From Aspidapion aeneum (taxonomy: Eukaryota; Arthropoda; Insecta; Coleoptera; Brentidae): a stretch of 64,000 nucleotides of DNA. This document shows, in pieces, positions 36,890-48,270 of the stretch. The notes under the pieces are model-generated. The model was not told the origin of the DNA. It did no database searches and saw only the letters and a list, made by a program, of their open reading frames with translations. Every line of letters begins with the position of its first letter. Position 1 is the stretch's first letter. The DNA lies in the NCBI GenBank assembly GCA_963576565.1, contig OY755047.1, forward strand, positions 33,881,851-33,945,850. Reading direction: 5' to 3'. The translations under genes and the position numbers were made by a program.

Positions 36890-37560
36890 TGCAACTATTT
36901 GCAACAAAGGAGTTTTTTTTTTACTCTTAGATGAACTCTGCATTAAAAATCAAGACCTTTTTGATGTGTGGTTGTCTGAGATAACACAAGTTTCCTTTGA
37001 ATTAATTCATCATTTTTGGGTAATATTAGTTTCCCTGTGTTGCAAATTGCCTTTAAATTTGACAACCTTTGAGAACTACTGCTTTGAAACTGCTAATATT
37101 TTCATGAACACCCAGCTAGTGTACATAAGGTGCTTATTCACAGCAAGCAGATTTTGCAGAATTGTTTATTACCAACTGGGTTTTTGGGAGAGGAAGCCTC
37201 AGAAACGAGAAACAAGATCTACAAGCATGATCGGGAATACCATGCCCGAAAAAGTAGTAGAATAAATAATTTAACAGACATTTTCAAAAGGGCAATGGAC
37301 AGTTCAGATCCGTTAATCTCAACTTTGTCACTTATGTCACGAAAATCCAAACTGAAATGAAGTGTTACCTGAAGATGTAATAAATTTTTTACAATCACCC
37401 GATGAATATTTATCTAAATCAGGTTTACTTGAAAATAACAGCCAATAGTAGTGTTGAGTCAGATCATGAATTTTTATTTGACATTTCAGAATTAGATAGT
37501 TTAGATTTGGATTCAGAAATAAACGATTAGAAAGTAAAACTTCAAGAAAAGTTAAGTGAT
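36890..37560 (+). pseudogene. Repeat-derived coding fragment, family not named
   Basis: Two plus-strand frames complement each other. The first (from 36,966) includes TTFENYCFETANIFMNTQ. After a shift near 37,120 a second frame gives VHKVLIHSKQILQNCLLPTG, FLGEEASETRNKIYKHDREY, HARKSSRINNLTDIFKRAMD and SSDPLIS, ending at a stop at 37,358. A further piece (about 37,450-37,560) is acidic and Ser/Leu-rich. I recall similar repeated proteins in insect genomes that are transposon-derived, but I cannot name the family. It is shifted and truncated. Confidence 0.5.
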
Positions 37561-37865
37561 CTTTAATATCAATGTTTACAAGTTGTGTAAACATTGGTAA
37601 TATTTAGACTTTGCTATTTTTGAGTAAACATCACTTGTTCTGTTTTTGCAAAATTTTTCAATATCCAGCCATTTTTATTTGTGAAAGTATCCAAGAATTT
37701 CGGATAATTAGGGTGAATGTACGATGTTTCTTATGAATATAGAACTAGAACAAACAGTGCAAACAGTGTAATTCTGATTTGGCACTTTTGGGGATTTTAA
37801 GGTTATTTAAAGGAAAGAGATAAAATATGAAGTTAACTTTTACGGTGAAACCTACATATTACCAA

Positions 37866-38112
37866 GCTACAGGGCGTTCTAAAAATTCTGCTTTTTGAAA
37901 AGTGTCTATAATCCTTTATGTCTGATTTTTTATATGTTGTCTTTTTATATTTTTAAAAAAGTAAACTTTAACTTTGATCTGTTTAATTTTAAAAATCGAC
38001 ATTCAATTTGACTAAAATACAGCTCTACATATTATGCGGTTGTCTTATATCTCCTACGCAAATTATTTTCAACACTCCAAAATTGCGGAATGGGATCACC
38101 CTGTACATAATA
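37866..38112. mobile_element. Short MITE-like element, ACAGGGYGTTCT and CACCCTGT ends
   Basis: TACAGGGCGTTCTAAAAATT lies at the left and GGGATCACCCTGTACA at the right, about 245 bases apart. The inverted match covers only about 12 bases, so the boundaries are tentative. Confidence 0.45.
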
Positions 38113-38139
38113 AAATCTTATATAATTTACTAAAATGCT

Positions 38140-38420
38140 TTTAAACTCTTTAGTAAGTTGGGTCGAAAAAAAAAATTTTTGAAATTGATTTTGTCATAGT
38201 TCTAAAAATATGTAAAATCTGCCAAGAAAATAAATGATTTTTTGTTTTCCTAAAAAATAATAAATTTGGCTGCGCCCCCCACCCCCCAAATATTTAAAAA
38301 ATTTAAATTTAAAGTAAGGGGCTGTAATAGTTATAAAATGTATCTTATGTGTCTAAGGAACACGAACACTAAAAAAAATCACAATTATTATAATATTTGA
38401 CCGCGCCCCTGAGCACTTTC
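38140..38420. repeat. Left arm of an interrupted foldback element
   Basis: TTTAGTAAGTTGGGTCGAAA and TTGATTTTGTCATAGTT here are the inverted counterparts of the segment at 39,738-39,900. Both arms approach a GGCTGCGCCCCC or AGCCGCGCCCCTGA core. Two later elements (an hAT-like MITE and LINE copy D) lie between the arms. Confidence 0.55.
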
Positions 38421-38546
38421 CCCTAAATACGTATACAGTTTTTCGCTTGGAAAAGAGATGATATAATATAATCATAATTAATGGATATAAAAAATTTATT
38501 CATCGCTTTTTCAACCCAGAACTAACCGCGTGGAGGTAGCTGTATA

Positions 38547-38712
38547 CAGTGGCGTGTATAAGGGGGGGGCTGGGGGGCCCGGGCCACCCTCGAAGCTAAC
38601 ATTTTTTTAGATATTTTTCACATATTTCAGCATAAAATACGGCGTTATGAGGTCTCGGGCCCCCTCGAAACTGTCTTGGCCCCCCCGAAACTTTTTTCTA
38701 TATACGCCACTG
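38547..38712. mobile_element. hAT-like MITE, 166 bp, with near-perfect 8-bp target duplication
   Basis: The ends are CAGTGGCGTGTATAAGG and ATATACGCCACTG. The flanks GCTGTATA (38,539-38,546) and ACTGTATA (38,713-38,720) differ at one base. The GC-rich subtermini (runs of G and C, GGGCCC) and the shared core TAACATTTTTTTAGATATTT match the element at 27.8 kb. Confidence 0.85.
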
Positions 38713-38767
38713 ACTGTATATCGAGTCCCACCCCCCACCTCCTCCCTTCTTCCCTGCCCTGCATACT

Positions 38768-39735
38768 CTTCTATCTATCTATCTATCTAAGCCTTCTTCG
38801 ATCCATCTTTGGATATAGGCCTCCCCCAATATCTTCCACTCTTCCCTGTCTATCGCCGTGTTCGCACATCTCATTTGTGGCCTTCCCCTTCTTCTTTTAT
38901 TTTCCCAAGGTCTCAAGTTAACAATACATTTGTTCCATTTCTGTCGATATTGTGACTGGCAAATTTCCATTTTAATTTTGCTACTTCTCCTCTGACATCC
39001 CTTACTTTTCTTTATCTGTTAGCTTTACATGTAACATTTGTCTTTCCATTCATCTTTGGGTTTTTGTTACCTTATCCATGTTTGATTTTGTTTCTGTCCA
39101 GGTCTGGTATCCATAGGTAAGGACAGGAAGGATACATTGGTTATACACTTTCGTTTTGAGTTACTGAGGATATTTTTTATTTTTTAATATGGAGCTTAAT
39201 TTACCGAATGCTGCCCAGGCCAATCTTACACGTACTCTTGATTTCAGCTGTTTGGTTTTCTTTATTTAGTTTAATAATTTGTCCCAGGTATTCCTCTACT
39301 TGTTCTATTTTCTCCTGGTTTATTCTGATCGTGATATTTTCATCTGTGTTTGATATGATTTTAGTTTTAGTGTAGCTCATACTCAAGCCTATATTTTTAG
39401 CTGCTGTATCCAGTTCTTCCAGCATTTTTATCCGTTCTTCTTTCTTATCTGTTATTAAGGCGATATCATCAGCATATCTTTGGTGGTTTAAGTATTGTCC
39501 GTTTACTTTGATGCCCATTTCTTTTCAATCTAAGTTTTTAAAAACATCTTCTAGGGCCTGGTTAAATATGTTGTATCACCCTGTCTGACACCTCTACCTC
39601 TTCTTATGTGGATTGGCTTGGTTGCTTCGTGGATTTTGATTGATATTGTTGCTTCGCTATATATATTAGCTATTAAATCTGTGTATCTGTGATTGATTCG
39701 GCTAATAATTAAAAAATTTAAAAAACTGCCCATTT
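38768..39735 (-). mobile_element. RTE-type LINE, copy D, RT and C-terminal part
   Basis: This is the best-preserved copy of the family. The + strand starts with a CTATCTATCTATCTATCTAA tail (3' end). On the minus strand, from 39,733, come ANIYSEATISIKIHEATKPI and RGRGVRQGDT (RT palm). From 39,518 come YLNHQRYADDIALITDKKEE (catalytic YADD) and MLEELDTAAKNIGLSMSYTK. The C-terminal part follows, with many shifts. It is 5'-truncated about midway through the RT. It sits between the arms of an older foldback element. Confidence 0.87.
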
Positions 39736-39737
39736 TA

Positions 39738-39900
39738 CCCCTCAGGGGCGCGGCTAGAAATACTTTTAAAAATTAAAAAAAATATACGTTAGCGTTTTTG
39801 ACCCGTTACACAACTTTTTTTAACTATGACAAATCAATTTTCAAAAAAACATTTTTTTAGGCCTTTTTCGACCCAACTTACTCTTTAGTATACCACCTAT
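39738..39900. repeat. Right arm of the interrupted foldback element
   Basis: Inverted counterpart of 38,140-38,420. TCGACCCAACTTACTCTTTA and TGACAAATCAATTTTCAAAA match the complement of the left arm, and CTCAGGGGCGCGGCTAG matches the left arm's GC-rich core. Confidence 0.55.
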
Positions 39901-40136
39901 AAAGGTCTTCAAAATATTGCTACTCAAAAAAATCGGTTTTGTTTGCTTAAATCATATTCTTCTAATATTGGCCAAAATAAAGACGTATTATCCTACTGTG
40001 CATCATAGGCGTTGGATAAAGGATGTTTTCCTGAAAATTCTATTAGTTGCCAATCTTTTTGTAGCATGCTGATTTTGATCAAACCAGTACCTTGCTTTCA
40101 CTGAAAATTTCCCCCTTTTTCTTATTTTCTTTTAAT

Positions 40137-40253
40137 TCACACAATCGCCGACGTGTTTCGTCCAGAATGAGCGACTACTGCACGCACCGACCAACCGGCA
40201 TTTAATTTGGCCACAATTTGAGCTTTATCGAATTCGGAAATTTGTAAAGGCAT
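40137..40253 (-). pseudogene. Tc1-like transposase N-terminal helix-turn-helix fragment
   Basis: An ATG at 40,253 opens a 38-residue frame beginning MPLQISEFDKAQIVAKLNAG and followed by WSVRAVVAHSGRNTSAIV, then TGA. This is the usual start of Tc1-type transposases: a helix-turn-helix that binds the terminal repeats. Nothing of the catalytic domain follows. It is unlikely to be part of the 35.7-kb copy, being separate by 4 kb with other elements between. Confidence 0.6.
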
Positions 40254-41695
40254 TTTGGAAATTTGTGGAGGTATTTTGGAAAACTTGGACAAACAACATC
40301 GTATGGATATTATGTGGCGACTTGTGTATTTAAAAAAATAAAATTTAATCTGGTTGATTTGTTAAAAATATACTCAATAAGATAGATTTCCAATTGTTTA
40401 CAATAGAAAATTTTCTTGTACAAATTGGCAATCTGAATTAAAGATTAAATTTTGCTATATTATTTTCAAAAAAAGCATTAATTCCAAAATCAAGTTAATT
40501 TATCATAAATATGGAAGCTGTAGACCGTTTAAAAATACAAATTTAAAAATTTGCTATTGTATAAGATATCGATCGATCGAGATATTTTTAAGAACGGAGA
40601 ATTTGGGATAACCATTGATTTTTTAATTTACCTCATTTGTTTCTTAGACAGGTACTTGACTTCATAAACACTTCGAGAAAAACCTTTTTAAATATTTCAA
40701 ATGCAAATATCTCAAAAACGTATCAATATATTTTCAAAATGTTTTCTAATCGAAAATCAACTAAAAAACCCTTTTTAGCAGTTTCACTTGACCCACTTTG
40801 TTTGGAATTAGAAAAAGATATTTTCCACAAGATTATTTTTGTTTTATTTTTTAATATAATTTTTTTTATTTTTAAAGTTTAAGAAAAAAAGGATCAACAT
40901 TATTATTAGTTTTGTCCAATTTAAAATTTGAATTACGCCCGCGAAATGGCCGTCAAAGTTTCGATGACTATGCCGTGAGGCGACCATTAATGGCACTATG
41001 GCCGTTCTGTTCGAATCCAACAAGAGAAGTGTACACACGAGGTGGAGAAAATAGGAAATTTCAAGGTAAGCAGGGTCAATTTTGACGCCATATGATCTAT
41101 ATTTTGTTTTAATAATTATTCCATTTATTAGTTTGTGTTTTCGTTTCCTTACTGAACGAATAATAGTAATTTTATCAACGTTCCAAACACACATTTATTC
41201 CCATTAAATATAAAATAAATTAAATACTGTTGAATAATGGACCACCCTGCATCTATAATTTAACAATAAAATGATGCCTTCTTTGAAACCGAAATAAACA
41301 AACACCCAAATAGCGGAACTTTGGTTTTTGTTCTATTAAAAAACTTGCTTTCTCCACTCTTAAGTCTCTCTAACGATGTCTTCCATGTTCCTCGTCTTTT
41401 ATACGACTTCAAAAGTAAACTAACTAACGCTTACTTTGTTAGCGCGTGTGGTATTGTTAAAAAAGGCCTGAAATTTACGGTTTGTAAAAGGCTTGTGTGA
41501 CCTGCAGGCCAATGGAAAAAAGTTTTTTGTATCTTTAGATAACAAAAATTGTTAAAATCATAATATTTTTTTTTATATGAACATAATTGGAATGTAAGAA
41601 TTCTAATGACAAACTTGGCAGGTAACGGTTAAGTTTTCGTTGCATAGATACCTTCTTACGTTCGTACATGTACTGACGTAAACAGGCTACATGAG

Positions 41696-41820
41696 ACCGT
41701 ATTCTTGACGGTCCGTGAGTCCAGTGCAGGATAAGTGCAGCTATCCTCTCTCACAATCACCTGGGTTAAAGTAAGTGAGACGCTACTCACTCACGGGGAC
41801 GGGATTCAAGAATACAGCAC
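41696..41820. repeat. Imperfect palindrome around 41.7-41.8 kb
   Basis: CCGTATTCTTGACGGTCCGT at the left pairs imperfectly with GACGGGATTCAAGAATAC at the right. GTGAGT and ACTCAC motifs lie inside both arms. It is more GC-rich than its surroundings and may be a small non-autonomous element. Confidence 0.5.
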
Positions 41821-44499
41821 CTGGAGATGACGCTTGCGTTTACACAAGCGACACACATCATTAAGGCAGACTAAAAAATCAGCTAGATGAAATCACAAGG
41901 TTAACCAAGGCGGCGTTGCCAATCTGTAACAATTTTACTAGCGATATAAGTAAAACTCTTAGAGACCGACTACTAAAGATCTAAAAGGAAGTGTTCCAAG
42001 CTCGGTGTCTGGAAAATTTCGATTTTCAAGGAAAGATTAACAAAGAAAACCGTATGCTTTTAGGCTATAGGGATTTAAAATCGGTCAAAACCTATTTGTT
42101 TTATTTGAATTGTTTGTGAGTTGATCAACCATTTCGTCTTCTTATTTTGTTTGTTAGCTACTTTTTAGTATATGATCCTAAGCTTTCGGTGTAACTCTAA
42201 GATACAACAAGTGCAATTTGCCAAACAGTATTATTATAAATAACAGTTCACTGGTATTTTTTAAATGATAAGTATCAAAGCTGAATTATCTTAAATGGCT
42301 TAATTTTGCAGAGATGCAAATGGCCAACTTTTTCCTTTGCGGAAATTCGTTAGTGATACCTAATCAACATCTCTTGAGCATCGCAATAATAAACGAAGTA
42401 AACGGTTTGTAGGAAAATGTTATCATTTACTTTTAAACACTTTTTAAGTCACATAAAATTTTTTTATCTTGTTATTTCAACATGTTGGAGATGTCTTCTT
42501 GTTTGTTAAAATAAAATATTTATTTTTAAGGAAAAAATTAATCGTTACCACTTGATTAATTAATTACCAATTGATGAGCTACTGAATTGACGTAATTTAG
42601 CGTCTAGACACTCTGTTAGAAATCATTTTTAAGAAAATTCAGCCGGTTACTAATCATCTAATAAGACTGGTGTACTGTGGACTACTATTTAACTTAGACT
42701 TCACGACATATTGCGCGTTACCAAAGGGGTCAAACGTCAAGTTTCCAACAACAAATATTATGCCGAACTTGAAATACAAGAATATAACAAAAGAAGATTT
42801 TTTTAGGTTCACGGCCAATAAAACACAAATGCTGTGTTTGGGATCATGCCGTTTGTTAGCTTTTTGTATTTTTGATGAAATCTGAGCGCGTGCCTTGCAC
42901 TTATAAAGCTTTTAATTTGTTTTGTTTGCAAAAAAAAGTTATTTTGCTGCTTTTTCGTTCTTTTTCTTTTATGTTTTAAATTTTCATTACTGTTTAAAAT
43001 TTTTAAAATAAAAATGGTTATTTTTATAAAATAGTTATATGTTATATTATTTATTATGAAAACTTAAAATCAAAATAAAAATTCTTTTAAAATATGAAAT
43101 TGTATTTAGTAGACTTTCTTGATTTTTGGGAAAAATCACTTTTTAGTAATTCATTGACTGTAACGAGTGGCTTCGGCCTTAACCCCCGCTGCAAACTCCA
43201 CCCTCATAGATTGTAAAAATAATATATTTGATATTTCTTCTAGGTTATCAAGCAATAGGCTTCAAAATAGTTAAAAATATAACAAAGAAAATATCAAAAT
43301 ATGCCAAGCGATATTTAAAGTTTATTAGCCGACTTAAGACACGAAAAAAAACAACCATGCCCACAACTAAATAGGAAACATGCATATATATAAGATGATT
43401 TAAAGTGATTGTGATAATGCAGTAATGCAATAAATAAAAATAAAAAAAAGTTTAAAAAATTTATATTTTTTTAAAATAAACAAAAATAGTAATACTTGAA
43501 ATTTATACCTTTTCCAAAATTGTGTACAGTCTGTATATACAGTGGGGATCTAAAACATGAAGTAAAATACACAATCAAAAATTCGTTAAACATATTAAAG
43601 CAGCTAAAGTACAACTCATTTGTCTTTAACCCGTTATAGCATGGATATTATTTTCCAAATGGCGGCTACATTTAATTATCTAGTTATCTATAGTTTTGTG
43701 CCCCAGTTATGTCTATATAAAAAGCGTTTTCGAATAATATCCGTGCATATAGGGTACATTCGCTAGCGTTTAAAATAGTAGCAATATGTACCACTAAATT
43801 TCCTAATTTATTATTATGTCTGTCAAAAAACACAAAAAAGGTCATTCTACACCCAGAATAAAATAAGCGATTATTATGTTAACGAAAGCAGTTTGACTTT
43901 AAACACTAAATAATCATTTAACGACAAAAAAATTGGTTCTTATATCAAACTGTTCAAATGCCAAAATAGTTTTTGGTTCGGTTAGCTATTTTATACTAGT
44001 ATCATTATTTATGTACATATTATCCAATAATAATATTATAATATCATCTATATTGCAGCACAAAAGTTTCTGAATTTATATTTAAACTACTTTAATAAAA
44101 GTTTTGTTATGCGAATTAAACAATTTTTCACCATTATTAATTTCAAATAGTACTCCTGTGCGGCTCGGATGTTATGTTAAATTTTATGTGGCTTGTAGCC
44201 CTTATTGGTGTCCAAAATTGCAGAATAAGTCTTTTTGAAGTAAGATCTCTCTCTCTAAAATTAAAATTAGAAAAGTTAAAAGTTTTAATAAAATAGGTAA
44301 CCCTTAATGATGTCTTCTTTACTAAATTAATAAATTTAAAGTTGTTTTGGTTTATCACCTTTATTTTCTTTTTGTTTAACATGTCACAAATTAGCTTTAC
44401 TCTTATTAGCGAAATGACTATAATAACCACACAATGCATTTTCGAAACAAAATCGGTAACAAACAACAATCAAATGCGGCAACAGCGCGTAAATCGAAC

Positions 44500-44680
44500 C
44501 TTATAACCGTCATATGTCCAACTGCCTAACTTCAGTACGCACGTTTGAACGTCATACGGGAAAAACTCTACGTCGATGGCGCATGATGACTTGTAGACGG
44601 CCGGAGGTTGCCACATCACAAGGCCGCTGTTGTACACTGTTGCCTTTGTCATCAACGTCACTTCGTAGTTTCCATCTGCG
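44500..44680 (-). CDS. Nicotinic acetylcholine receptor alpha subunit, Cys-loop exon
   Basis: This internal exon of 181 bp has acceptor TTTATTTCCAG ending at 44,681 and a donor GTTCGA starting at 44,499. One base completes an incoming codon and 60 codons follow, ending in phase 0. It encodes the core of the extracellular ligand-binding domain: [19 protein letters not shown] (beta4-beta6, loop E side), [11 protein letters not shown], then the second Cys of the Cys-loop after exactly 13 residues (YDVQTC). It continues to [12 protein letters not shown], whose Trp is the loop B aromatic-box residue. The sequence is intact. It joins in frame to VDLRHMDE of the next exon. The donor is a poor match (T, C at +3/+4). 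In some insect alpha subunits this region is alternatively spliced, but only one version was seen. Confidence 0.94.
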
Positions 44681-45065
44681 CTGGAAATAAAACTATGAGG
44701 TAGAGAAAAATGTTTTTGTATTTCCAAGGTGTGGATTTCCAAAGGATATCTAAACTTGAAAAAAACAATATAAAACCATAGATAGATTACTTAGATAGTC
44801 CATCATACATAGAGTTAATAAAAAAAATGGTTTTGATAATAAACTAGTTTATTTATCATTACTCAAAATACAATTAAGGTTCTTATTCAATAGAAAATTA
44901 AAAATAAACAAAAAGTTCCTCTTGCAGTTAAAAGAAAAAAAATGCAGTACAAAGAAGCGCACAGCCATCTTAAAAAACAATAAAATCATGAGTGTTATAG
45001 TTAAAAAAATATTAACTTTTTATACTACTGATTTACTTCGACGCTTCTCTGTAGTACGTATACAT
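44681..45065 (-). other. Upstream receptor intron, start
   Basis: It precedes the Cys-loop exon and contains the polypyrimidine tract and acceptor. No further upstream exon was recognised between here and 64,000; the intron may run beyond the window. Confidence 0.6.
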
Positions 45066-45599
45066 TGCGGACCTAGATAGACCCCCTTCTAACTTTTGAA
45101 CAAAAACAGATATCGATTTCTGGTGAAAAGTCTTCTTAACGGGACTTTTTTGAGGATATTTGAGGTAAGTGAAAGTTATGCCACCCTAACCTAATGTTAA
45201 AAATTTGACATAACATCAAAATTTTTAAATTAAAAGGTTAGGTTCTGACATAGCTAAGAAGCATAAAAATTCAATTAATGATAAAATAAATCAGTTGATT
45301 TTTTTTTTGCTGGAAAAAAATTGACTTTTTTTTAGTCGACCGCGAAGAAAAATAAACATATTTACTAGGAAACTAAACAGATTTTAAAAATTTTAAATTT
45401 AAAAGAGGTATAACGTGCCTCCCATTCCAATTTAAAAATTTTGATGTTATGTCAAATGTTTTAGTCATTAAGTTAGCTTGATATAACTGCCACTTAGCTC
45501 AAATATCGTCAAAAAAAGTTCCATTAAAATGCTTTTTACCAGAAATCGATATCTCTTTTAGTTCAAAAGTTAGAAGGGGGGAGTCTATTAAGGTCCGCA
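45066..45599. mobile_element. Foldback MITE, 534 bp, TGCGGACCT ends
   Basis: The left end TGCGGACCTAGATAGACCCC is followed by CTTCTAACTTTTGAAC. The right end is the complement, with GTTCAAAAGTTAGAAG, then GGGGGAGTC and AGGTCCGCA. Inner parts also pair (GATATCGATTTCTGGT against ACCAGAAATCGATATC; GACATAACATCAAAATTTTT against AAAAATTTTGATGTTATGTC). It is nearly a full palindrome with a short AT-rich centre. Confidence 0.82.
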
Positions 45600-46734
45600 C
45601 TATATATAATATTTGTTAAAATTCACAGCTTTGTAGTTTTATCTACCTATTTCAACAATAATGGTACCTATAGCATGAAAAAACTGTATGTACAAAATTA
45701 TTGTAAATTAACCAGCCATAGCAATAAGATACCTATAAGAAAAAACTAACAGTCTCAAAATAACTAATTGTTTTATTTTTTTATGGATTTAGCAAACTTC
45801 ATCCTTGAATAAATATAAAAAGAAAAGGAATGTACTTATTTTAATTAATAAATATGCTTAATCTAGTTGTTAATCTGTTAAAGTTAAAAGACTGATTTAT
45901 TTTTAATAAAATTTTTTAAAACTGATTTTTTTTTTAAATTAAGTTTAATTGACAAGTTTGGTTCAATAAGATAACTTTTATCGATTAGGTTCTTTAAAAG
46001 AAGATAAGATAAAATTTACTAATATCAGAAACACAAAAAAAATTGAGTACATTTTAATTCTTTAACTAAAAAAAAAGACAAATTATTAAAAATGGATCCC
46101 ATAACGCTTAACGCTTTAAATATTAAAATTTATTAAAATTTTCTACTTTTAAATATAATTTTTATTTTTATACAATATAATATTATGAACAGTGTGATAT
46201 CCTTTTCTTTTTTGTTTTGATTTGTAAAAATGGATAATATTTATATATTACTCTTATTCATAAAACTGAATGTAAAATACTGTAAGAAATTTTATAATAT
46301 TTTTTTAAATTTTTTGTACTTTTATAGTTAATTTTGATATCTGAATGTTCTTTAATACTCCGTTATTAACAGCTTTGCTATTGAAGCTATACATGTCAAA
46401 TATATAACCCCAGTTACGGTATCATCATATTATTTTTAAAAGGGTGCACCCGATATATTTTGTATAATTTTTAAGAGTGTACTTTGTTAATGACATTTTT
46501 TAAAAATCTTAGAAATAATTCGGTGTTTAAGTTAGTCAAGTTATAAATATTTTTTTACTGCATTATATTTTAACCTTTTTAACATATTTTACGTTAAATT
46601 TTTAAACTGACTTGTGAACTTGCTTAAATATAAAGGCAAAATTTATCAAATAGTTTAGTAAATCAATTTTTATAACTTGACAAATTTAAACACCGAACTA
46701 CTTGTAACATTGATAATAGTTATTTAAACAACAA

Positions 46735-46842
46735 GGTTTGAAAACGACTTTTTGCACACGATCGAGACAGTTTGGTAGACCGAGCCGAAGGCGAGGTTTA
46801 CAAGTCAAGTGAGTGTGCAAGGAGGTTTTCAAACGAGTTTTT
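46735..46842. repeat. Hairpin repeat with GTTTGAAAACGA ends
   Basis: GGTTTGAAAACGACTTTTTG plus CACAC at the left pairs with GTGTGCAAGGAGGTTTTCAA plus ACGAG at the right. A 143-residue frame starting inside it (46,772) is composed of this and following repeat sequence and is not considered a gene. Confidence 0.5.
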
Positions 46843-47101
46843 TACAATGTTTTTTATACGACTGCTAATAAAGGAAGAAAAATCAAATTTTAATTTAACT
46901 TGTTTTTATTTCCGACATTTTTACAACAAAACTTTAAAAATTCAACAATTTTTTGACGTATCTAATCAACAAAACATACGAGCAGTGACGGTTGCTACGG
47001 AACTAAGCCAACTTACATTGATGGGTGACAACAACAAAAATCACAATGACGGGAGACCCGTATGCAGAAATGACATAGGCGTACGCAAAAATGACATAAG
47101 C

Positions 47102-47123
47102 GTTTGCAAAACGTTTTGCAAAC
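47102..47123. repeat. Perfect 22-bp palindrome
   Basis: GTTTGCAAAAC followed by GTTTTGCAAAC is self-complementary over all 22 bases. It lies after two direct copies of AAATGACATARGCGT. It could be a hairpin of a small element or a site for a dimeric protein; there is no further evidence. Confidence 0.6.
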
Positions 47124-48270
47124 AGCGTGCGCAAAATGCCATTTTCAGATCGTGTTCTCCGTGCGCAAAACCCCCTTTTACAAGACAGTCATATAAAAAA
47201 TAAGCTAAACAAGATTCCTTTTGTACTTCTTATTTCAAGTTTTTACACGTATTACCAAAAATGTTTTTTGGGGTGTAGGTTTAAAACCGATTACACTGTA
47301 TACCATATGTTTAGTTTAATTTGCGATATTCTAACCCTTTTTATCTTTAGCTAAGGGGAAAAATTCATAACCTTAACAAATTTGTAAAGAAGACTGTGAG
47401 TTTTTTTTGCAGACTATACAATCTACACTATAAGATTAATCATTAACTACTAATATATGTATCATAATTTCCTAACTGCCTTCTTTAAAGTAAAATATTG
47501 CAACTGGTTACAATTGATGGTTTCTTTAAGACACTAGAAATAAAAGCTATTTTAAACATAGTAAACTTTTGTTTTATTTTATCAAAGTACCATAAAAATA
47601 ATATTAATAAATCACTCGTGAAGGGGAATCATGATGGGCAAGCTCTTAATAAGATATTTGTTGCCAGTGCGAGTGCTTCTAACATAGATTATTTTGAAAA
47701 TTCTAGTTTTTCGATGAATATCATTTAATTATGTTACCAAAGTGTATATATGTTTATTTATACTTTATTTGCGTGCCCAACTACATGTATTAAACTCCTA
47801 ATATAAGGTTAAATGGAAACGAAGACAATGAGTTTCCTTGCTTTTCTCTAGTATTACGTGGGAGTACTGTACAAATTGATTGCTAGTTTATTGATAAATG
47901 TTATTTGTTTAGTAAAATGATAAACTAATTATAGCAAAACCAATCGAAGTTGATAGATAGAGCTAAATTATTGCAATTAATCCTAAGCACAAATAACAGC
48001 ATATGAAGACTGTTTAAATTATTTATATTTATCATTATACCGAAAGTATAAGGTAGGCTAAGAAACATTTTTTTTTCGCCTGTAGTTTTTTTGCGCTTTG
48101 TTTGTATTTTACAAATTAACATTTCTGTGAACTCACGATTTTATCATTTAACCGTAAATCAGACCCTCTGGCAAATTTTTTTGTGCGTCACTGTATTTCA
48201 TTTTAAACGTTAAGTAAAAAGCCACGTCTTTGCCATACACAAAAAGGTATCAACTGGAAAATTTTGTTCA

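Larger units (their letters stand above)
9211..44499 (-). other. Giant receptor intron, about 35.3 kb
   Basis: This interval lies between the exon ending at 44,500 and the one starting at 9,210; the flanking exons join in phase 0. Its length is explained by transposable elements listed separately. Portions with nothing recognised beyond AT-rich sequence include 9.2-10.5, 17.7-19.8, 21.3-22.3, 23.5-25.0, 28.0-30.0, 33.5-35.6 and 41.9-44.1 kb. I saw no alternative Cys-loop exon, but a diverged one could be missed by eye. Confidence 0.85.

Noticed and set aside
40844..41194. 116-codon minus-strand frame
   Set aside because: No domain; AT-rich sequence, no splice or start context, and its end is a run of Ile/Asn/Lys codons typical of chance frames here.
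43541..43580. Tc1-like terminal repeat (ACAGTGGGGATCTAAAACAT)
   Set aside because: Resembles a Tc1 end, but no inverted partner or transposase was found nearby.
9211..44499. Second (alternative) Cys-loop exon
   Set aside because: No minus-strand segment with the spaced cysteines and the SWTYDG block was seen apart from the one at 44.5 kb; a strongly diverged exon cannot be excluded by eye.
46772..47203. 143-codon plus-strand frame
   Set aside because: It begins inside a hairpin repeat, spans the perfect palindrome and low-complexity sequence, and has no recognisable domain.
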